NCBI GenBank assembly: GCA_009777445.1
Contig: WRLV01000008.1
Coordinates: 1 to 46,965, forward strand
Source: Oscillospiraceae bacterium
GTDB taxonomy: Bacteria > Bacillota > Clostridia > Oscillospirales > Ruminococcaceae
Direction of reading: 5' to 3'
Length of the DNA: 46,965 bases
Shown piece by piece: positions 17,248 through 26,155 of this stretch. Each line of letters opens with the position of its first letter. Positions within the stretch are counted from its first letter, which is position 1. The notes beneath the pieces are model-generated. The model did not search any database, was not told where the DNA came from, and was given only the letters and a program-made list of their open reading frames with translations. A program made the translations under genes and the position numbers.

Positions 17248-17471
17248 ATAATATTATATTTATAATCATAATAATAAGGGCTGTTGAATTGTTTAAATCT
17301 CAAATAAAAACCTTTTTAAAGCTTTTTATTTTTAACGCCCGAATGTTGATAAAACTTTAAAAAGTTGAAAACTGAAAATTTTAAACAGTTTAATAAATTT
17401 TTAGATGTTTAAAAAGTAAAAATATGTTAAAAACTTATTTTTTCAAAAACCTAAAGAAGGAGTAGTGTATA
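17248..17471. other. dnaA-dnaN intergenic region, candidate oriC
   Basis: The 224 bases are extremely AT-rich. One DnaA-box-like site, TGTTGATAA (17344-17352; TTATCAACA on the other strand), is one mismatch from consensus. TGTTTAAA recurs at about 17288 and 17405 and also upstream of dnaA. AAGGAG before 17472 is the dnaN ribosome site. In many Firmicutes the origin unwinds here; this is inferred from position and composition. Confidence 0.45.
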
Positions 17472-18602
17472 ATGAAATTTAAGGCGGACAAGGGCAGGTT
17501 GTTTGAGGCGGTGGTTAATGCTTCTAAAGCCTGTGCTGTTAAAACTGTGTTTAATGCGTTAGACGGGGTTCTTTTAAGTCTTAGCGGTAATGTTCTTACG
17601 GTTACCGGTTATGATTTAGAGATTGGCATACGTACTAAGATTAAGGTTGAAGGGCAAGAAGACGGTGACATTGTTGTTGATGCGCGGTTATTCGGCGATA
17701 TGGTTAAGAGAATGCCGGGTGATATCCCTGTTGACGTTAGTGTTATTGACGGCAAAGATGTTAATATCCAATCCGGTAAAGTTAAACTTAAAATAGGTGG
17801 AATATCTGCTAAAGACTTTCCTAACATTATTGAATTGAATGACAGTGTGAGCCTTAAGTTAAAAGAGGTTATTTTAAAGAGCATGTTATCGCAGGTTCAT
17901 CATGCTATAGCGCAAAACGACACTAATCCCGGACTTAGAGGGGCGCGGTTTGAAATTAAAGAGGGGAACCTTTATATTGTGGGCACTGATAGTGTGCGAA
18001 TGGCTTTAAAGAAAGAAAATTTAAGTTTTGAAAATATAGCGTTTACCGTCCCCGAAAAGACGGTAGCTGAGTTGATTAGAAATTTATCTGATTCTGATGA
18101 AGATGAGGTTAGAATTATTATCGACAAAAATCAAATTTGTTTCATAAAAGAAAACTATATAATATTTTCAAGGCTTTTAGACGGCAAATTTATTGACTAT
18201 AACAGAATTGTTGATTTTGAGGTTAAGCGTGAATTTATAATTAACTGTCGAGATTTGATTCATTCTTTAGAGCGTTCATTGTTACTTATAACTGAAAAAT
18301 ATAAAAGTCCTGTTGTATTGAGTTTGTCTGACTCTAATGAAAAAGTTGAAGTTAAAGTCAGTTGTAAAACCAGCTTAGGCAGTTTTGAAGAATTCTTAGA
18401 AATTAGACAGAATATAATAGTTGAAGAAAACACAAATGAATTTTCGATTGCTTTTAACCCGCGATTTATGATTGATGCCCTTAAAAATTCGGGTTGTGAT
18501 GAGGTTAAGTTGTGCATAAAATCAGAGTTTTCTCCGATTAAAATTGTATCTTTGACAGAAGGTGATTTTGCGTTTATCGTTGTTCCGGTAAGGATTAAAT
18601 AA
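17472..18602 (+). CDS. dnaN: DNA polymerase III beta subunit (sliding clamp)
   Basis: The 376-residue protein has the three-fold repeated clamp architecture: MKFKADKGRLFEAVVNASKACAVK at the start, ALDGVLLSLSGNVLTVTGYDLEIGI, GISAKDFPNI, and the C-terminal AFNPRFMIDALKNSGCDEVKLCI with the conserved ending SPIKIVS...VVPVRIK. The clamp dimer encircles DNA and tethers polymerase III. The stop codon overlaps the ATG of the S4-domain gene (TAATG), so the two are translationally coupled. Confidence 0.97.
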   Translation: MKFKADKGRLFEAVVNASKACAVKTVFNALDGVLLSLSGNVLTVTGYDLEIGIRTKIKVEGQEDGDIVVDARLFGDMVKRMPGDIPVDVSVIDGKDVNIQSGKVKLKIGGISAKDFPNIIELNDSVSLKLKEVILKSMLSQVHHAIAQNDTNPGLRGARFEIKEGNLYIVGTDSVRMALKKENLSFENIAFTVPEKTVAELIRNLSDSDEDEVRIIIDKNQICFIKENYIIFSRLLDGKFIDYNRIVDFEVKREFIINCRDLIHSLERSLLLITEKYKSPVVLSLSDSNEKVEVKVSCKTSLGSFEEFLEIRQNIIVEENTNEFSIAFNPRFMIDALKNSGCDEVKLCIKSEFSPIKIVSLTEGDFAFIVVPVRIK

Positions 18603-18838
18603 TGAAAAATATTTATATTTTACCACCCTTTATAAAACTTGAACAATTTTTAAAGTTTGCCGGGGTGGTTGAGACGGGTGGACAGGCGAAGGTTATTATA
18701 TCAGACGGCTTAGTTTCTTTAAACGGCGAGGTTTGTTTAATGCGTGGGAAAAAAATTTACGATGGCGATATAATAGACGTTCATGGTATAGACCTGTTCA
18801 AATGTAAAATAGATGAAAATAAACAAAATTTATATTAA
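18602..18838 (+). CDS. yaaA: S4-domain RNA-binding protein YaaA
   Basis: This 78-residue protein is almost entirely one S4 fold: IKLEQFLKFAGVVETGGQAKVIISDGLVSLNGE...RGKKIYDGDIIDV. It matches the YaaA family found between dnaN and recF in Firmicutes. It probably binds structured RNA; its precise role is unsettled. It overlaps dnaN by one base and recF by 26 bases. Confidence 0.9.
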   Translation: MKNIYILPPFIKLEQFLKFAGVVETGGQAKVIISDGLVSLNGEVCLMRGKKIYDGDIIDVHGIDLFKCKIDENKQNLY

Positions 18839-19973
18839 AAATTTCAGAAACATAAGCGAGTGTGAACTTTTGTTTTCAGAAATGGGCAATAACATTTTTT
18901 ACGGTAATAATGCCGAAGGCAAAACGAATTTGCTTGAGGCTATTTCTTTGTGTGTTGGCAAGAGTTTTAGAAATTCTAAAGCAAGCTCTTATGAACCTTT
19001 TGCTCAACCCGGTTGTTCGCCTTTAATTAAACTTTATTATGAAAGTGATGACTATCCTGGGCGTGAAAATGTGGTTGAATATAAGTTCAACAACAATAGA
19101 GCTGTTATAAAAATAAATGACATAACACGCGAAAACGCAGCGGATTTATACGGTGAGATGAAATATGTTGTTTTTATACCCGAACAACTGTCTTTGATTA
19201 AAGAAAAGCCCGAATTAAGAAGAGAATACATAGATAACATAGTTATGCTTCAAAACAAGTCACATAAAAAAATCATGAGTGGCTATAAAAAGATTTTAAA
19301 TCATCGCAATACTTTGCTCAATTTTGACTGTGTTGATTTATCAATGTTGTCGCTTTGGGATGATATGTTAGCAAAACAGGGAATTAATCTTATATTCGGG
19401 CGGCTTAAATATTTAAATCTATTAAAAAAATACGCTCAAGAAATCTATCGTGAAATTTCATGCAACAAAGAAGAACTTGAACTTTATTATAACAGCACGA
19501 TTTACGGAAAAATAGATAATCTCAATACATTCGATGACAAAGATCATTTATATGAATGCTATATAAAAAAGTTAAAAGAAAATCTAAATAGCAAGAGCTA
19601 CTCACCTTTCAGAACCGGCGTAGGCCCACACCGCGATGATATAATATTTTTGATAAACAATCAAAACGCAAGAGAATACGGCTCTCAAGGGCAGATTAGA
19701 AGTATTTGTTTGTCTTTAAAATTAGCACAGGCAAAAATGATAAGGGAATATAACAACGAGACACCTGTTTTACTTTTAGACGAAATTTTATCAGAGCTTG
19801 ACAATTTCAGGCGTTCGTTTGTTCTAAAAAACATAAAAAATGCACAAGTCTTCATAACATCATGTAACCTGAGCGACTTTTCCGGCGAGTACGGTGAGCC
19901 GCCGGTGACAAACCAAAATAAAATATGGAAAGTAAATGGTGGTAATTTTGAATTATGTACATTTAGGGAATGA
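18813..19973 (+). CDS. recF: DNA replication and repair protein RecF
   Basis: The 386-residue protein begins MKINKIYIKNFRNISECEL and has Walker A GNNAEGKTNLLEAI (about 31-44), the ABC signature-like region near YGSQGQIRSICLSLKLAQ, and the Walker B/D-loop LLLDEILSELDNFRR. RecF works with RecO and RecR to load RecA at single-strand gaps. The start overlaps the yaaA end by 26 bases and has no strong ribosome site, so coupling is likely. The end overlaps remB. Confidence 0.95.
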   Translation: MKINKIYIKNFRNISECELLFSEMGNNIFYGNNAEGKTNLLEAISLCVGKSFRNSKASSYEPFAQPGCSPLIKLYYESDDYPGRENVVEYKFNNNRAVIKINDITRENAADLYGEMKYVVFIPEQLSLIKEKPELRREYIDNIVMLQNKSHKKIMSGYKKILNHRNTLLNFDCVDLSMLSLWDDMLAKQGINLIFGRLKYLNLLKKYAQEIYREISCNKEELELYYNSTIYGKIDNLNTFDDKDHLYECYIKKLKENLNSKSYSPFRTGVGPHRDDIIFLINNQNAREYGSQGQIRSICLSLKLAQAKMIREYNNETPVLLLDEILSELDNFRRSFVLKNIKNAQVFITSCNLSDFSGEYGEPPVTNQNKIWKVNGGNFELCTFRE

Positions 19974-20190
19974 CGTTTCTCTCTTTGAAAAAGACATAGT
20001 GGGGGTATTTGACATTGAGAAAACCAGTATAAAAAAGAGCATAAACGAGTTTTTAAAGAAACAACAAAAAAACGGCAAAATTTATTATTGCAGCTTAGAA
20101 ATGCCTAAAAGCTTTATATTATCGCAAAATAAGACATTTATTTCAAATGTAAGCACGCTAACTTTAATAAAAAGATTGGTAAATACTTGA
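19948..20190 (+). CDS. remB: RemB-like regulator (DUF370)
   Basis: The core YVHLGNDVSLFEKDIVGVFDIEKTSIKKSINEFL matches the DUF370/RemB family (YaaB of B. subtilis), small DNA-binding regulators of biofilm genes encoded between recF and gyrB. Family members start a few residues before the YLHLG segment, so I prefer the TTG at 19948, preceded by GGTGG. The ATG at 19936 is an alternative that adds four residues. It overlaps the recF 3' end. The C-terminal third is Ser/Leu-rich and diverged. Confidence 0.85.
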   Translation: MNYVHLGNDVSLFEKDIVGVFDIEKTSIKKSINEFLKKQQKNGKIYYCSLEMPKSFILSQNKTFISNVSTLTLIKRLVNT

Positions 20191-20215
20191 AAAAATTTTA
20201 TTGTTGTGGTATACT
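20187..20215 (+). promoter_or_regulatory. Promoter of gyrB
   Basis: TTGAAA (20187-20192), a 17-base spacer and TATACT (20210-20215) lie 39 bases before the gyrB ATG; the -35 box overlaps the remB stop. The leader contains TATATAATATATAA and a GTGGGG ribosome site. Confidence 0.65.
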
Positions 20216-20253
20216 ATATATAATATATAAATTATAGTGGGGTAATTAAAAAA

Positions 20254-22344
20254 ATGATGTTGAATGAGCAAGAAATCAATAAGTCTGCTACCGGAGGCTC
20301 TCCGGCTGCTACCGGCGGCTCGCCGGTGTTGGAGGAGCAAGAGATATTAGATATTAAAGAGTTAGAGCAGGTAGAGAGCGATTATGGTGCTGATGATATT
20401 ATGGTTCTTGAAGGGCTTGAAGCGGTTCGCAAACGCCCCGGAATGTATATCGACTCAACCGGCCCATCGGGACTCCACCACTTAGTCTATGAAATAGTTG
20501 ACAATGCTATTGACGAGGCTTTAGCAGGGTTTTGCACTAAAATTTCGGTCGAAATTTTACCTGACAACTATATAAAAGTTGAGGACAACGGTAGGGGAAT
20601 ACCCACGGGAATACATCAGCAAGAAGGTATTTCGGCGGCAACGGTTGTTTATACCATTCTTCACGCGGGTGGAAAGTTCGGCGGTGGCGGATATAAAGTT
20701 TCGGGCGGCTTACATGGTGTGGGCGCGTCTGTAGTTAACGCGCTTTCTGAAAATTTAGAGCTAACTGTTTATGACGGCGAGAATACCCACTTTCAACGCT
20801 TTGAGCGTGGCGAATATAGTGAAGAAATGAAAATAATAGGAAAAACCACTAAAACAGGAACAATGGTTAAGTTCAGAGCCGATTCGCAGGTTTTTCCCGT
20901 GGTTCATTTTGACTATGATACTTTAAGAGACCGATTTCGTGAACACGCGTTTCTTAACGCGGGGTTAGAAATATCTATTGCCGATTTAAGAGATGAAAAC
21001 GATGTAAAATCAAAAACCTTCCACTATGAAGGGGGAATTGTAAGTTATATTGACTGGCTTCAAAATAAAAAACGTGCTGATGTTTTGCATGAAGACATTA
21101 TATATATCAACGGCGTTATAGATGACATTATGGTTGAAGCGGCTTTGCAATATAACACCGATTTTAACAGCGAGGCTATTCGTTCTTTCGCTAACAATAT
21201 TCACACAGGCGATGGGGGAACTCATGATGCGAGTTTTAAAAAAGCCCTGCAAAAAGTGGTCAACGATTTTTATAAGAAAAACAATGAAGATAAACAAAAA
21301 AAATCTAAAAAGCCCACACGAAATCCAAAAGGCAAACAAAAAGAAGATAATCAAGTTTTAAATCTTTCGGGTGAAGCAATAAGAGAAGCGATTAATGCAA
21401 TAATTAGCGTTAAACTCCCCGAGTGTGAATTTAGGGGGCAGACTAAATCAAAATTGGGCAACCCCGAGGTGGGGCCGGTGGTATATAGAATCATATCAGA
21501 AAAATTGACATATTATTTTGAGGAAAATCCTGAAACTGCTAATGCAATCGTCCAAAAATCTATAAACTCACAAGCGGCAAGAGATGCGGCAAGGCGCGCA
21601 ATGGAAGCAAAACGTAAGTCCGCTTCAGACGGTGGGCTACCCGGTAAACTTTCAGACTGCTACAGCAAAGAAAAAGAAAAAACCGAAATATATATTGTGG
21701 AAGGTGATTCAGCGGCAGGAAGCGCCAAGAGCGGACGGGACAGTGAATTTCAGGCAATTCTGCCCATGTGGGGGAAGATGCTTAACGTTGAAAAATCCCG
21801 AATAGAAAAGGTGTTCGGGAACGAAAAGCTCTATCCCTTAGTTAAAGCGTTAGGGACAGGTTTAGGCGAGGACTTTGATTTAACCAAGTTAAGATACGGC
21901 AGGGTGGTTATAATGGCGGATGCTGATGTTGACGGCTCACATATCAGAACATTGTTGTTGACTTTCTTTTTCAGATTTATGCGACCGCTTATTGAAGAAG
22001 GACACATTTATATTGCACAGCCGCCGCTGTTTGCCATAAAACGCGGAAAGCAAATCAGATATGCCTATGACGACCATCAAAGAGACGTTTTTATTAAAGA
22101 ATTATCGGGGGACAACCCTTCACAAAAGGTTGAAGTCGAAAGATATAAAGGTTTGGGTGAAATGAGTGCAGACCAACTTTGGGACACAACAATGGACCCT
22201 TCAAAACGAACTATGCTTAAAGTAGAAATTGATGATGCGGCAAACGCTGATTTAGTCTTCTCAATTTTAATGGGCGACAAAGTTGAACCACGCCGCGAAT
22301 TTATCGAAGCAAATGCGCGTTACGTTTCAAATCTTGATATATAG
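20254..22344 (+). CDS. gyrB: DNA gyrase subunit B
   Basis: The 696-residue GyrB has the GHKL ATPase (EIVDNAIDEALAGFC, EDNGRGIPTGIH, GGLHGVGASVVNALS), transducer (QTKSKLGNPEV) and TOPRIM domains (YIVEGDSAAGSAKSGRD; MADADVDGSHI). Two oddities are visible. First, about 30 extra N-terminal residues precede the usual start (ELEQVESDYGADDIMVLEG); they contain two copies of ATGGSPA encoded by the ACCGGC-type hairpin repeat. Second, a Lys-rich insert (NEDKQKKSKKPTRNPKGKQK, about 345-364) lies before NLSGEAIREA. With GyrA it introduces negative supercoils. A downstream start is possible but no better ribosome site is seen. Confidence 0.96.
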   Translation: MMLNEQEINKSATGGSPAATGGSPVLEEQEILDIKELEQVESDYGADDIMVLEGLEAVRKRPGMYIDSTGPSGLHHLVYEIVDNAIDEALAGFCTKISVEILPDNYIKVEDNGRGIPTGIHQQEGISAATVVYTILHAGGKFGGGGYKVSGGLHGVGASVVNALSENLELTVYDGENTHFQRFERGEYSEEMKIIGKTTKTGTMVKFRADSQVFPVVHFDYDTLRDRFREHAFLNAGLEISIADLRDENDVKSKTFHYEGGIVSYIDWLQNKKRADVLHEDIIYINGVIDDIMVEAALQYNTDFNSEAIRSFANNIHTGDGGTHDASFKKALQKVVNDFYKKNNEDKQKKSKKPTRNPKGKQKEDNQVLNLSGEAIREAINAIISVKLPECEFRGQTKSKLGNPEVGPVVYRIISEKLTYYFEENPETANAIVQKSINSQAARDAARRAMEAKRKSASDGGLPGKLSDCYSKEKEKTEIYIVEGDSAAGSAKSGRDSEFQAILPMWGKMLNVEKSRIEKVFGNEKLYPLVKALGTGLGEDFDLTKLRYGRVVIMADADVDGSHIRTLLLTFFFRFMRPLIEEGHIYIAQPPLFAIKRGKQIRYAYDDHQRDVFIKELSGDNPSQKVEVERYKGLGEMSADQLWDTTMDPSKRTMLKVEIDDAANADLVFSILMGDKVEPRREFIEANARYVSNLDI
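20290..20327 (+). repeat. Tandem ACCGG hairpin repeat inside the gyrB 5' end
   Basis: Two units with a 21-base period (20290-20306 and 20311-20327) each form a hairpin; the second is ACCGGCGGCTCGCCGGT. The 7-codon period keeps the gyrB frame open and encodes ATGGSPA-ATGGSPV. A copy differing by one loop base lies at 3382-3398. Confidence 0.75.
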
Positions 22345-22356
22345 AGAGGTTTTTTA

Positions 22357-22893
22357 GTGATAAGTATAGAATATGACAATACCATAGAAGAGATTAAGAA
22401 GGGGTATCATAAGTTCCGCTTTAAGTTTTCGTTAGTGCGAACAGTTGCTATGACTGTTTTTTTCGGCGCGACGTTTGTCCTTGCCGCCGACATTTTTATA
22501 AAGTCAGAGCCAAACGAAAATTATATAAGCGCGCTCACTATGGCTTTATGCCTTGCCCTTTTGGTGTGGCAGTGGGTTAAACCTTATGTGACTCTTAAAA
22601 GATTAGTCTCGACTATTGAACAGCTCCCCGATGAAAGATATTGTGCTAAGTTTTATAACGAAAAAATTATAATCGAGACTATTATAAGAGAGAAGAATCA
22701 AGGCGAATTGGGGGAAGAAAAAGTTGTCCCCAATGAGTATAGCTTTTCAAGCGACCGATTGGAGTCTTTTGTCGATGATGAAATGTTTTTGTTGTTTGTT
22801 AACCGTTCGCTGATTTACATTTTTCCTAAAAGATGTTTCAGCGAAGAGCAAATAGCCGCGCTCTCAGAATATTTTAACGATAAGGGAATATAA
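22357..22893 (+). CDS. YcxB-like membrane protein
   Basis: The GTG start at 22357 follows AGAGAGG. The 178-residue protein has two membrane segments (about 26-47 and 58-75: VRTVAMTVFFGATFVLAA and ALTMALCLALLVWQW) and a C-terminal soluble region (YSFSSDRLESFVDDEMFLLFVNRSLIYIFPKRCFSEEQI) that resembles the YcxB-like domain. The function is unknown. It lies 12 bases after gyrB and 13 before the antitoxin gene, apparently in one operon. Confidence 0.65.
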   Translation: MISIEYDNTIEEIKKGYHKFRFKFSLVRTVAMTVFFGATFVLAADIFIKSEPNENYISALTMALCLALLVWQWVKPYVTLKRLVSTIEQLPDERYCAKFYNEKIIIETIIREKNQGELGEEKVVPNEYSFSSDRLESFVDDEMFLLFVNRSLIYIFPKRCFSEEQIAALSEYFNDKGI

Positions 22894-22906
22894 GGGAGGA
22901 ATTAGT

Positions 22907-23194
22907 ATGCCACAAACTTCTTTGATACAGGTTAAAGTTGATGAAGAATTTAAAGTAGAGGTTGACAATTTGTTTTCCGATTTGGGATTTGACACGTCAA
23001 CGGCTATACGGATTTTTTTAAGGCAGGCACTTAAATGGCGCGGTTTACCTTTTGAGGTAAGCCAAATCCCGAACGCTGAAACCATAGAAGCGATAGAAGA
23101 AGGCGAAAGGCTTTTAAAAGACCCGAACGCAAAACGATATACAAATTTTTCTGAGATTTTAGAAGAGGTTAAGAATGAAATATCAAATACTTAG
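22907..23194 (+). CDS. RelB/DinJ-family antitoxin
   Basis: The 95-residue protein has the ribbon-helix-helix N-terminus of RelB/DinJ antitoxins (LIQVKVDEEFKVEVDNLFSDLGFDTSTAIRIFLRQAL), the following PFEVSQIPNAET, and a C-terminal toxin-binding tail. A GGGAGG ribosome site precedes the ATG. It overlaps the YafQ-like toxin by 20 bases. Such antitoxins normally repress their own promoter, but none is visible in the 13-base gap upstream, so expression probably depends on the gyrB transcript. Confidence 0.9.
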   Translation: MPQTSLIQVKVDEEFKVEVDNLFSDLGFDTSTAIRIFLRQALKWRGLPFEVSQIPNAETIEAIEEGERLLKDPNAKRYTNFSEILEEVKNEISNT

Positions 23195-23459
23195 AACTTC
23201 TAAATTTAAAAAAGACTTAAAAACGGCAATAAAAAGAGAATATAAAATTGAACTATTGCAGGAAATTGTAGATAAGTTATCAAAAGGCGAAAAATTGCCG
23301 GAAAAAAACAGAGAACATAATTTATCCGGTGAATATAAAGGTTGTAAAGAGTGCCATATCACTCCCGACTGGCTGTTAATTTATAAAATCGAAAAAGACA
23401 AATTGGTATTAATGCTAACCAGAACAGGTACACATTCAGATTTATTTAAAAGTAATTAA
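23175..23459 (+). CDS. YafQ-family mRNA interferase toxin
   Basis: The 94-residue protein fits YafQ/RelE toxins. The residues used for catalysis in E. coli YafQ are kept in place: His48, His61, Asp65, Trp66 and His87 (EHNLSGEYKGCKECHITPDW and RTGTHSDLF). It should cleave mRNA on the ribosome and be neutralised by the upstream RelB/DinJ protein. It appears intact. It lies 21 bases before gyrA. Confidence 0.9.
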   Translation: MKYQILRTSKFKKDLKTAIKREYKIELLQEIVDKLSKGEKLPEKNREHNLSGEYKGCKECHITPDWLLIYKIEKDKLVLMLTRTGTHSDLFKSN

Positions 23460-23480
23460 GATTGAAAGGTATGTCTAAAC

Positions 23481-26087
23481 ATGATTATTAAAATGCACCC
23501 GGATGAGAGCGTTAAAATTGTTGAGATTAAAAACGAGATGGAAAAATCGTTCTTGGATTATTCTATGTCGGTAATAGTTTCGCGCGCCTTGCCTGATGTG
23601 CGCGACGGGTTAAAGCCGGTGCACAGGAGAATTTTGTTTACCCAATTTAAAAAGGGGCTGACGAACGATAAGCCGTATCGTAAATGCGCCGACATTGTCG
23701 GTTCAACTCTCGGTGAATTTCACCCACATGGCGATGCGAGTGTTTATGATGCGTTGGTGAGATTGGCGCAGGACTTTTCAATGCGCTATCCCTTGGTTGA
23801 CGGACACGGAAACTTCGGCTCGGTTGACGATGACCCACCCGCCGCACAAAGATATACCGAAGCAAAGCTTGCAAAAATATCGGGTGAAATGTTAAGCGAC
23901 ATTAATAAAGACACCGTTGATTGGCGTTCAAACTATGATGACCGTTTGCTTGAGCCTGTGGTGTTGACGGCGCGCTTCCCTAACCTTTTGGTGAATGGAA
24001 GTACCGGCATCGCTGTAGGAATGGCAACTAACATTCCCCCCCATAATTTGAGAGAGGTAATTGATGCAGTTTTAATGCTGATTGATGAGCCTGATGCGAC
24101 TCCCGAACAGTTAATGGGAGTTATAAAAGGGCCTGACTTTCCAACGGGCGGCATTATAATGGGGCATGCCGGTATTCGCTCAGCTTATTATACCGGAAGA
24201 GGAAGAATCATTTTAAGAGGAAGGGCTGAAATTGTTGAAGATAAAGACGGCACTAAGATAATAATTACCGAGATTCCCTATATGGTAAACAAAGCGAAAA
24301 TGGTAGCTGCCATTGCTAACCTGTCAAAGGAAAAGAGAATCGAGGGAATTATCGGAATTCCGCGCGATGAGTCTGACCGCAAAGGTATGCGAGTGGTGAT
24401 TGAGCTTAGAAAAGACGTTAATCCGCAAGTCGTTTTAAATAAAATATACAGCTTTACACAACTTCAAGATACAGTCGGCGTGATTATGCTTGCGTTGGTT
24501 AACGGTGAGCCTAAAATTCTGCCGCTCAAAGACATATTAACCCATTATTTAGACCATCAAGAAGACGTAATTACTCGCCGCACTCGCTATGATTTAGCTA
24601 AGGCAAAGGCGCGCGCGTGCTTGTTGCAGGGTTTGGTTTTGGCTTCTGACCACGTTGATGAGGTAATATCAATCTTACGCGAAAGCCGCAATATTCCCGA
24701 GGGTAAAGAGCGGCTGATTGAGCGGTTCAAAGATGTCGATATGTCAAAGCTGATTGAGAGAGCTATTTTGGCTCACCCCGAAATAGAATTTGAGCGCGCT
24801 GTCGGGTTAAACGCCGAGCAGGCTGATGCGATTGTCGCTATGCGTTTCGGGCAATTGACAGGGCTTGAACGCGAAAAATTAGTGGACGAGCTTTCAGATA
24901 TAATGGAGAAAATAGCCGAATATTTAGGGATTTTGTCTGAGCGTTCAAAGGTCATGGAGGTAATTGCCGCAGACCTTAAAGATATAAGGGCAAGATACGG
25001 TGACGAACGTCGAACATCAATAGAGTCGGTGAGCGGCGAGGTTGATATTGAGGACTTAATTCCGGTTGAGGAAAGTGTTTTAACTTATACAAACATAGGT
25101 TATATTAAGCGGCAGCCCGTTGAAGTTTATAACATACAAAAGCGTGGCGGCAAAGGTGTTTCGGGCATGAAGCAGCGCGATGAAGATTTTGTGGAAGACA
25201 TGTTTATCGCCTCTTCACACGACAACATTTTATTTGTCACCAATCGCGGTAACATGTATAAACTAAAATGTTATGAAGTTCCCGAGGGTTCAAAACAAAG
25301 CCGCGGAACAAACATAGTCAACCTTTTGCAACTGTTGCCCGGAGAGCGAATCGCCGCCATGATGAAAACGGCTGACTTTGCCGAGAATAGGTATTTTATC
25401 TGTGTAACAAAACAAGGGTTAGTCAAGCGCACAGGGCTTGATAAATACAGGAATATCCGCAAGTCGGGGTTAAGGGCTGTGGGGCTTAACGAGGGCGATG
25501 AAATTGCCGCCGCTTATCTCACCGAGGGTGACAGTGCTGTGCTTGTCGCAACTAAAAACGGGCGCGCCATTCTCTTTGACGAGACGACTTTACGCCCGAC
25601 AGGCAGAATTTCTCACGGAGTAAAGGCGATTAGACTTCGCGGCGATGACACGGTTGTCGGCGCGGCAAAGATTTATGATGAGAACAGCACAATCCTCACC
25701 GTAACCGACAAAGGCATGGGCAGACGAACTTTGCTGAACTCATACCGAAAACAGCGCAGGGGCGGTTATGGGGTTTTAAATTATAAAACCGGAGACGAAA
25801 AAGGCTCTGTTTGCGGAATTAAGACGATTTATTCTGACGATGACGTTATTTTAATATCTGACAGCGGAATTATAATAAGAATAAGGGCAAACGACCTACG
25901 CACGATGGGTCGCTATGCTTCGGGCGTGAGGGTAATGCGCCTCCAAAACGATGGGCGAGTGGTAACCTTCACCCGCACCGAACACGACGATTCCGCCGAA
26001 CTCGCCGAAGTAGAAGCCGCAAACGAAGAAGATATAAGATTAGCAGAGCTGGCAGAGAGGGATGAACAATTGACAGTTGACAATTGA
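23481..26087 (+). CDS. gyrA: DNA gyrase subunit A
   Basis: The 868-residue GyrA has YSMSVIVSRALPDVRDGLKPVHRRIL, the catalytic Tyr125 (AAQRYTEAKL), the coiled coil and C-terminal beta-pinwheel. The GyrA box appears as QKRGGKG instead of QRRGGKG. In the quinolone-resistance region HPHGDASVYD, Ala86 stands where E. coli has Ser83, as in mycobacteria. GyrA breaks and reseals DNA in the gyrase tetramer. The gene is in line with gyrB but separated by a membrane-protein gene and a toxin-antitoxin pair. The final residues LTVDN and the stop come from the TTGACA-type repeat. Confidence 0.96.
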   Translation: MIIKMHPDESVKIVEIKNEMEKSFLDYSMSVIVSRALPDVRDGLKPVHRRILFTQFKKGLTNDKPYRKCADIVGSTLGEFHPHGDASVYDALVRLAQDFSMRYPLVDGHGNFGSVDDDPPAAQRYTEAKLAKISGEMLSDINKDTVDWRSNYDDRLLEPVVLTARFPNLLVNGSTGIAVGMATNIPPHNLREVIDAVLMLIDEPDATPEQLMGVIKGPDFPTGGIIMGHAGIRSAYYTGRGRIILRGRAEIVEDKDGTKIIITEIPYMVNKAKMVAAIANLSKEKRIEGIIGIPRDESDRKGMRVVIELRKDVNPQVVLNKIYSFTQLQDTVGVIMLALVNGEPKILPLKDILTHYLDHQEDVITRRTRYDLAKAKARACLLQGLVLASDHVDEVISILRESRNIPEGKERLIERFKDVDMSKLIERAILAHPEIEFERAVGLNAEQADAIVAMRFGQLTGLEREKLVDELSDIMEKIAEYLGILSERSKVMEVIAADLKDIRARYGDERRTSIESVSGEVDIEDLIPVEESVLTYTNIGYIKRQPVEVYNIQKRGGKGVSGMKQRDEDFVEDMFIASSHDNILFVTNRGNMYKLKCYEVPEGSKQSRGTNIVNLLQLLPGERIAAMMKTADFAENRYFICVTKQGLVKRTGLDKYRNIRKSGLRAVGLNEGDEIAAAYLTEGDSAVLVATKNGRAILFDETTLRPTGRISHGVKAIRLRGDDTVVGAAKIYDENSTILTVTDKGMGRRTLLNSYRKQRRGGYGVLNYKTGDEKGSVCGIKTIYSDDDVILISDSGIIIRIRANDLRTMGRYASGVRVMRLQNDGRVVTFTRTEHDDSAELAEVEAANEEDIRLAELAERDEQLTVDN

Positions 26088-26145
26088 GAGTTGAGAGTTG
26101 AGAGTTGATAGTTATGTAGGGGACGGGCTTGCCCGTCCCGGATTT
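26065..26145. repeat. Dispersed composite repeat after gyrA
   Basis: Short repeats (TTGACAGTTGACAATTGAG, then GAGTTGAGAGTTGA units) start inside the gyrA 3' end and are followed by the perfect hairpin GGGACGGGCTTGCCCGTCCC (26120-26139) and GGATTTA. The terminator hairpin follows 16 bases later. This is the most complete copy of the composite. Confidence 0.85.
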
Positions 26146-26155
26146 AACGCGAATT

